Part shown: positions 14,391-18,448 of the stretch, one piece after another | Position numbering within the stretch: position 1 is the stretch's first letter | How the letters are laid out: each line of letters begins with the position of its first letter | Origin: an uncultured Collinsella sp. | GTDB lineage: Bacteria > Actinomycetota > Coriobacteriia > Coriobacteriales > Coriobacteriaceae | Length of the DNA stretch: 18,448 bases | Reading direction: 5' to 3' | Assembly (NCBI GenBank): GCA_900544235.1 | Contig: UQUL01000039.1 | Location: 1 to 18,448 of the forward strand | Made by a program: the position numbers and the translations under genes | Notes under the pieces: generated by a model | Databases searched by the model: none | What the model was told of the DNA's origin: nothing | Seen by the model: the letters and a program-made list of their open reading frames with translations, nothing else

Positions 14391-15224
14391 ATGGCAGGCC
14401 TGTTCAACATCCTTAAGGTCACCGTCAGCGAGGACAAGATCTGCGCGCATGTGCTGGTGAACCCCGGCATGCCGCTCATGACCTCGGAGGATATCGAGGC
14501 CACGGCGCGCGTGTATTACCTGGTGCCGGCGATTGCCAAGCACCTGTGCCTGGGTGATTCCGGTCGCGAGTTCCAGGACTGCATGGGCCAGACCGAGCTT
14601 TGCCATCTGCTGGAGCACGTGACGGTCGAGCTCATGAACGAGACCGGTCTTGCCGGTAGTATCTCGTGCGGCCGCACGCGCGTAAGTGAGCACGACGAGC
14701 GCGTCTTTGAGGTTGAGCTTTCGTGCCCCGACGACGCGCTGGCCATCGGTGCGCTGTCTTCGGCCACCTTTATGATGGACTGGGCGTACCTGCACGCCGA
14801 CCAGCCTGCCCCCGACGTGGAAGGCACGGTCGCGGGCCTGCGCAACCTGGTGCTGGGCATGCGCGCCGAGGCCGAGGGCAAGGATCCTCACGAGGCCGTC
14901 GCCGCTGCGAACGGCGAAGATGCTGCCGAGGACGAGGGCGCTGACGAGGGCGATGTGCCGGCCGACGCCGAGTCCGTTGCCGATGCGACCGCCGAGCCTG
15001 TTCCCACCGAGCCCCAGGGTGTCCCCAACTTTGACGACGAGCCCCAGGTGGCGATTGATACCGAGGGCGCGGTTGCCGAGAACCACGAGGCTTCCGCTGC
15101 CGTCTTTGGCGGTGCGGCGACGGTTCCGGCAGGACCTGCGCATGAGGGCAGCCTGCCGCTCGTGGACGGCGCCGGCGAGGACCCGGGTGCCACGGCGGCC
15201 ATGCCGGCTATGCCCCAGGAGTAG
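14391..15224 (+). CDS. Stand-alone cyanophycin synthetase N-domain-like protein with acidic tail
   Basis: This 277-aa protein is not of a family I can name with certainty. Residues about 40-130 resemble the N-terminal domain of cyanophycin synthetase CphA1: LVPAIAKHLC (44-53), TELCHLLEHVTVEL (68-81), GLAGSISCGRTR (86-97) and FEVEL (106-110) line up in order and spacing with the CphA pattern LP..EH.C, GT..GH..EH.ALEL, LAG....GRTR and Y.VV. The ATP-grasp and Mur-ligase domains of CphA are absent. Residues 158-277 are a low-complexity Ala/Glu/Asp/Pro tail, probably disordered. There is no signal or membrane segment. GGGGAGAG precedes the ATG. It follows the CorC-like gene closely. Similarity is from recalled motifs; a role in binding acidic or peptide polymers is only a guess. 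Confidence 0.8.
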   Translation: MAGLFNILKVTVSEDKICAHVLVNPGMPLMTSEDIEATARVYYLVPAIAKHLCLGDSGREFQDCMGQTELCHLLEHVTVELMNETGLAGSISCGRTRVSEHDERVFEVELSCPDDALAIGALSSATFMMDWAYLHADQPAPDVEGTVAGLRNLVLGMRAEAEGKDPHEAVAAANGEDAAEDEGADEGDVPADAESVADATAEPVPTEPQGVPNFDDEPQVAIDTEGAVAENHEASAAVFGGAATVPAGPAHEGSLPLVDGAGEDPGATAAMPAMPQE

Positions 15225-15303
15225 GCCTACGCGTTTATCACCATCACGTACCTGCGCCTTTGCCGTACGTAGATGAGCGGAGCGGCAAGTGATGCGCTGC
15301 GGG

Positions 15304-15350
15304 TATAATGGACAACATTCAAACGGTGGGCACCGACGTGCCCGCAGGAG
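15304..15350 (+). promoter_or_regulatory. -10 box and leader hairpin abutting the ribosome site
   Basis: A perfect TATAAT (15304-15309) with no good -35 precedes the YtxH-like gene. The predicted leader contains a perfect 6-bp hairpin, GGGCAC (15328-15333) and GTGCCC (15338-15343) with a CGAC loop, ending 2 nt before AGGAG (15346-15350). It may stabilise the message or tune initiation. Confidence 0.5.
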
Positions 15351-15360
15351 AGGAATGATC

Positions 15361-15750
15361 ATGGGTAAGACTTTCAGCTTTGTCTCCGGCGCACTTTTTG
15401 GTGCTGCTGCCGGCGCTATTGTCGGCGTTGCTCTGGCCCCGCGCTCGGGCGCCGAGACCCGCGCCATGGCTGCCGATATCGCCAACGACGCCTGGGACAA
15501 TATGCGCGACACCTACGAGCACAGCGCCGAGGAGGCCCGTGCTGCGGTGAATGACTTTGGCCCGATGGTCGACGCCAAGACCGACGACCTGCGCGCCAAG
15601 GTCGACCTGGCCCGCGAGCGCATGGACCAGCTGCGCGAGCAGCTCAACGACGCCATTTCGGGCGGCAACGTGACGCCTGCCGCCGACGTCGTGGTCGAGA
15701 ACGCCGTCGAGGCTGATACCGAGGCTGCGGAGCCCTCGACCGAGGCATAA
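15361..15750 (+). CDS. YtxH-like small membrane-anchored protein
   Basis: This 129-aa protein has a glycine-zipper-type hydrophobic helix at about 7-26 (SGALFGAAAGAIVGVALAP), then RSGAETR, as in YtxH/general stress proteins. A long charged amphipathic helix (about 35-100) follows, with a Glu/Ala-rich end. ATG 15361 has GAGAGG 7 nt upstream. An ATG at 15355 would be too close to the ribosome site, and a longer in-frame start at 15289 lies before the promoter. The TAA overlaps the next ATG by one base, so the two proteins are coupled and likely act together at the envelope. The molecular role of YtxH proteins is poorly known. Confidence 0.85.
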   Translation: MGKTFSFVSGALFGAAAGAIVGVALAPRSGAETRAMAADIANDAWDNMRDTYEHSAEEARAAVNDFGPMVDAKTDDLRAKVDLARERMDQLREQLNDAISGGNVTPAADVVVENAVEADTEAAEPSTEA

Positions 15751-16505
15751 TGCGCGCCGGGGATTTTGTCGGCGCCAAGATCTATCGCAAGCCCACCGAG
15801 GACAAGCGCACCAAAAAGGACGGCACGCCGCGCAGCCCTAAAAAGCTCGGAAAGATTCACTTTCCGGTCTTTACCCCGGGCGGTACGCGCGTGGTCGGCT
15901 TTATGGTCCGCCAGTCCGATATCGCGGGCATGATCGAGCGCCCCGATCGATTCGTAGCGCTCGACGCCATTGGTGTCTACGAGGGCGCCATTGCGGTCGA
16001 TGACGTCAAGGACACGTACGATGCCGCCGCCGCTAAGCGCCTCGACATCAACCTGGACGATTGCATCATCTGGGTCGGTATGGACGTGCGCACGGAATCG
16101 GGCGACGTCGTGGGCTATTGCTCGGATGTGGAGTTCAAGCCGCGTTCGGGCATCGTGCAGGCATTCTATGTGACCGCCGGTGCTGCTTCGAGTGTTTTGG
16201 TCGGTGACACACAGGTGCCGCCGACGATGCTGCGCGGTTATGCGGACGGCGCAATGATCGTTTCGGACGAGGTCAAGTCGCTCGGGTATTCGGGCGGTGC
16301 GGCTGCCAAGGCCGCCGAGGCCAGCGTCGTGGTGGGCGACAAGGTCAAAAAGGGCGCCAAGGTGCTCGACGACAAGGGATCGGTTGCCGTGGACAAGGGC
16401 AGTCGCGCACTGGGCAAGCAGCTCGGCAAGACGCGCGGTATGTTCAAGGCCTTTAAGGACGAATACCAAAAGGCGAGCGGAGGCTCGTCAAAAGCTACAA
16501 AATAG
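15750..16505 (+). CDS. PRC-barrel domain protein
   Basis: This 251-aa cytoplasmic protein contains two PRC-barrel-like units: about 33-90 (KIHFPVFTPGGTRVVGFMV) and about 103-145 (DVRTESGDVVGYCSDVEF followed by IVQAFYV). The C-terminal 60 residues are basic and helical (KVKKGAKVLDDKGSVAVDKG and onward). PRC barrels are small beta domains found in RNA-processing, photosynthetic and ion-transport proteins and usually bind protein partners. The ATG overlaps the YtxH-like stop as TAATG, and GAGG is 5 nt upstream. Another PRC-barrel gene begins at the right edge of the window. The specific function is unknown. Confidence 0.82.
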   Translation: MRAGDFVGAKIYRKPTEDKRTKKDGTPRSPKKLGKIHFPVFTPGGTRVVGFMVRQSDIAGMIERPDRFVALDAIGVYEGAIAVDDVKDTYDAAAAKRLDINLDDCIIWVGMDVRTESGDVVGYCSDVEFKPRSGIVQAFYVTAGAASSVLVGDTQVPPTMLRGYADGAMIVSDEVKSLGYSGGAAAKAAEASVVVGDKVKKGAKVLDDKGSVAVDKGSRALGKQLGKTRGMFKAFKDEYQKASGGSSKATK

Positions 16506-16526
16506 CGACGTACCAAATGATGGGAG

Positions 16527-16563
16527 GCAAGCCGGAGACCTGTTGCTCCGGCTTGCTGTGTTT
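16527..16563 (+). terminator. Terminator hairpin after the PRC-barrel gene
   Basis: GCAAGCCGGAG (16527-16537) pairs perfectly with CTCCGGCTTGC (16546-16556) around an 8-nt loop, followed by the modest U-rich TGTGTTT. It likely ends the YtxH/PRC transcript, at least partly, before the deacetylase-like gene. Confidence 0.65.
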
Positions 16564-16577
16564 ATGGGGGAGGGCAC

Positions 16578-17984
16578 ATGCGCCAAAACGGATCCAACTT
16601 AAACGGGCGTTCGGGTGCGCGTCCGACGGCGCGCCGCGACCTGGGGCAGCTGCCCAGCGGTCAGCGCAAGCGTCACCGTAAGCCCGGCGCGATGTATCTC
16701 AACCATAGCCGCGGCTTTAGCGACCGCAGCGCTCGCATCGGCAACAGCCGCACACCCCGTCGTTCGTCTCGCCTGCCCTACGCGCTTATCGCCGTGGGTT
16801 GCGCGCTCGTGCTGTTTATCGCTGCCGTCGTGGGCTACGTCAACCGCAGCGTGGACGTGGAGCTCAACGGCCAGAAGACCGCGGTGCGCGTGGGCTCTAC
16901 GCTGCAGAATCTCATCGACGAACAGGATTTGACTGGCACCTACGACGCAGGCGACCTGCTGGCCGTTGATGACAGCGTGCTCAAGCGCCATGGGGGCGAA
17001 AAGCTGTCGGTGAAGGTCGACGGCAAGCGCGTGAAGCAGGGCAAATGGGATAGCCGCGAACTCGAGGGCGGCGAGAAGGTGACGGTCAAGGATGGCCGTA
17101 ACACCTACGAGAAGCACGAGGTTCAGGCTACGGTTATCGAGCCCAAGCTCAAGGTCGAGGGCACGGGCGCTATCGAGTATGTGCAGACGTGGGGTGTCCA
17201 GGGCCGCTCCGAGGTGTGGGTTGGTGAGCAGTCGGGCAAGACGCAGGACCGCGGCGAGGTTGTGCCCGCCACCGATTGCGTTGTTGCGTGCGCCAGCGTG
17301 GCGCCCAAGGGCAACAAAAAGTACGTGGCGCTGACGTTTGACGAGGGTCCGAGCGGCGCCACCAAACAGATCTTGCAGGTGCTCAAGGAAAAGGGCGTCA
17401 CCGCGACGTTCTTCCTTTCGGGCGATGCGGTCGAGGCCTCGTCTGCCACGGCCAAGGCGATTGCCGATGCCGGGTGCGAGATCGGATCCAACAGCTACAG
17501 CGACGATTCGCTCAAGGGTCAGGACCGTGAGGCGATACGCGAACAGATCACGAAAGGCACCGATGCGATTAAGTCGGCGACCGGCGTGAAGACGATGCTG
17601 CTGCGTGCTCCCTACGCTGCCTTTGACGAGCAAAACTGGATTGATGCGATGGACCTGGTCTCCGCCGTGGTCTCGTGGAATATTGACTCGGGCGACTGGC
17701 TGCTCAACGGTGCCGACGAGCAAGTCTCGACGGTGCTCGATTCGGTGACGCCGGGCAATATCGTGCTGCTCACCGATAGAGACGAATGCGCTGAGCAGAC
17801 ACTCGAGGCGCTGCCGCAGATTATCGACGGCCTCATTGCCGACGGCTACAAGATCGTGACGCTCAGCGACCTGGTCAAGACGGACACGTCGCTGAGCAAA
17901 AAGCTCACCTTGCTGACGAAGGTCACCATGCCCAAGGACGCCGTGTTCCCCCAGCTTGCTGAGGACAATGACACCACAGGGTAG
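16578..17984 (+). CDS. Membrane-anchored NodB-fold protein with degenerate active site
   Basis: This 468-aa protein has a basic cytoplasmic N terminus (1-66, RRSSR), one transmembrane helix (about 67-87), an extracytoplasmic DUF348/G5-like region (about 90-190, DVELNGQKTAVRVGSTLQNLI) and a C-terminal NodB polysaccharide deacetylase fold (about 248-435). The NodB motifs are recognisable but altered: TFDEGP (253-258) for TFDDGP, SNSYSD (304-309) in place of NHTYSH so both metal-binding histidines become Asn305 and Asp309, RAPY (343-346) retained, NIDSGDW (368-374) retained, and LLTD (397-400) where the catalytic His would be Thr399. It is probably a non-catalytic cell-wall protein. GGGGGAGG precedes the ATG. 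A terminator hairpin lies upstream, so it may have its own promoter. Confidence 0.88.
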   Translation: MRQNGSNLNGRSGARPTARRDLGQLPSGQRKRHRKPGAMYLNHSRGFSDRSARIGNSRTPRRSSRLPYALIAVGCALVLFIAAVVGYVNRSVDVELNGQKTAVRVGSTLQNLIDEQDLTGTYDAGDLLAVDDSVLKRHGGEKLSVKVDGKRVKQGKWDSRELEGGEKVTVKDGRNTYEKHEVQATVIEPKLKVEGTGAIEYVQTWGVQGRSEVWVGEQSGKTQDRGEVVPATDCVVACASVAPKGNKKYVALTFDEGPSGATKQILQVLKEKGVTATFFLSGDAVEASSATAKAIADAGCEIGSNSYSDDSLKGQDREAIREQITKGTDAIKSATGVKTMLLRAPYAAFDEQNWIDAMDLVSAVVSWNIDSGDWLLNGADEQVSTVLDSVTPGNIVLLTDRDECAEQTLEALPQIIDGLIADGYKIVTLSDLVKTDTSLSKKLTLLTKVTMPKDAVFPQLAEDNDTTG

Positions 17985-17992
17985 TTATTGGG

Positions 17993-18021
17993 TAGTCATT
18001 TAAGAACGTCCCCAATGACTA
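17993..18021. repeat. 29-bp REP-like repeat, copy 3
   Basis: It is identical over all 29 bases to 6058-6086 and begins 9 bp after the stop codon of the NodB-fold gene. It is preceded by a partial unit, TAGTTATTGGG, which overlaps that stop. Confidence 0.8.
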
Positions 18022-18098
18022 TGTCACGGATGCGTCAGCGTTTGGTATGCCTGCAATGTGCAGCGCATAAATTCGATGCCGCAGGGCGATGCTGATGC

Positions 18099-18312
18099 TA
18101 TAGTTACTGCGGTTAATGAGGGTCAAGAGAAAGGTTACAGGTGAAATCCAAACCTCGACCATACAGTCGATGACCCCATGCAGGTGCTTTTTGCGCATGC
18201 ACGGGGTGTAAGCGTCGAGCGGCGTGCCGCCCGCGCATGCGTATACATATCCAGAAGCCTCCAGACGCCGCACGCGCGGCCGCGTCCGGAGGAATAATGA
18301 TGGGGAGCACCA
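18099..18312 (+). promoter_or_regulatory. Structured 5' leader, candidate riboswitch-like RNA
   Basis: TATAGT (18099-18104) could be the -10, giving an RNA from about 18111. The first 60 nt can fold as a three-way junction: P1 GGGTCA (18120-18125) with TGACCC (18171-18176), P2 AGGTT (18132-18136) with AACCT (18151-18155) carrying a GGTGAAATCC tip, and P3 CGAC (18156-18159) with GTCG (18166-18169). A competing hairpin at 18174-18206 (CCCC.TGCA with TGCA.GGGG) uses bases needed for P1. Near the gene, CCTCCAGACGC (18258-18268) pairs with GCGTCCGGAGG (18282-18292), hiding a GGAGG. No known riboswitch class fits well. This accounts for most of the gene-free 17985-18312; 18022-18098 shows nothing recognisable. 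Confidence 0.5.
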
Positions 18313-18448
18313 TTGAATTATCTGAGTGAGATGCTCAAATTGCCGGTCTTGGACGTCGACGGCGAAAAGCTCGGCGTGGTCAACGATTTTGGTATTGCTA
18401 CCGGCGAAGTTTTTCCGCACGTGACGTCGCTCGCGTTCCGCGGACCCG
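18313..18448 (+). CDS. PRC-barrel protein, 5' end only (possible MgtE-type transporter)
   Basis: The gene runs off the window; 45 codons are present. The translation begins with a PRC-barrel: YLSEMLKLPVLDVDGEKLG, then VVNDFGIATGEVFP and VTSLAF. I chose the TTG at 18313 because GGGGAG lies 5 nt before it and the YLS motif is the usual beginning of the domain. An ATG at 18331 would remove it. In other actinobacteria a PRC barrel of this kind can precede the MgtE_N and CBS domains of magnesium transporters, which would fit the structured leader, but nothing beyond the PRC domain is visible. Confidence 0.75.
   Translation, partial: MNYLSEMLKLPVLDVDGEKLGVVNDFGIATGEVFPHVTSLAFRGP

Noticed and set aside
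15246..15270. ACGTAC/GTACGT inverted repeat after the CphA N-domain-like gene
   Set aside because: Only a 6-bp stem with a 13-nt loop and no U-run; too weak to call a terminator.
18111..18206. Known M-box, cobalamin or c-di-AMP riboswitch
   Set aside because: Only short words resemble M-box (GTTACAGGTGA) or cobalamin (GGTGAAATCC) elements. The other invariant blocks of each class are missing, so no known class is assigned.

Overview
The window looks like a chromosomal stretch from a high-GC, host-associated actinobacterium of the Coriobacteriia, most likely Collinsella or a close relative. That call rests on GC-rich codon use, the gene families present, and scattered GTCCCCAA-type intergenic repeats. 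It is an inference; there is no rRNA or marker gene to confirm it. The first 15 bases are a Nextera/Tn5 mosaic-end remnant, so position 1 is a library or assembly edge and not genomic DNA.

Layout. Bases 1-556 carry no gene. They hold a terminator hairpin from a lost upstream gene, a 160-bp imperfect palindrome with a terminator-like core, a diverged partial copy of its arm, and a nested hairpin. Bases 557-2328 (minus) are a two-component system: NarL-type regulator and HisKA_3 kinase with a 4-bp ATGA overlap. Divergent from it, 2528-5855 encodes an ABC-2 exporter (one ATPase, two permeases). Together these five genes have the composition of the Bacillus LnrJK/LnrLMN drug sensing and export locus. 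Bases 5861-6087 are a cluster of REP-like repeats. Bases 6181-9569 encode a second ABC system, a LolD/MacB-type ATPase with a very large FtsX-type permease. Bases 9679-10884 encode a DUF362 protein with two 4Fe-4S motifs. A bidirectional terminator separates it from a minus-strand membrane-anchored alpha/beta hydrolase (11049-12014).

From 12201 onward every gene is on the plus strand: a TrhA/hemolysin III membrane protein, a CorC/HlyC-type DUF21-CBS protein, a small protein that resembles only the N-terminal domain of cyanophycin synthetase and has a long acidic tail, a YtxH-like envelope protein coupled to a PRC-barrel protein, and a membrane-anchored NodB-fold protein whose metal-binding residues are mostly replaced. 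The window ends with a structured 5' leader and the first 45 codons of another PRC-barrel protein, possibly the start of an MgtE-type magnesium transporter.

The most notable items are the stand-alone cyanophycin-synthetase N-domain-like protein, the apparently inactive polysaccharide deacetylase, the leader RNA with mutually exclusive helices and a base-paired Shine-Dalgarno, and a 29-bp REP-like repeat found three times, each time at or just past the stop codon of a plus-strand gene.
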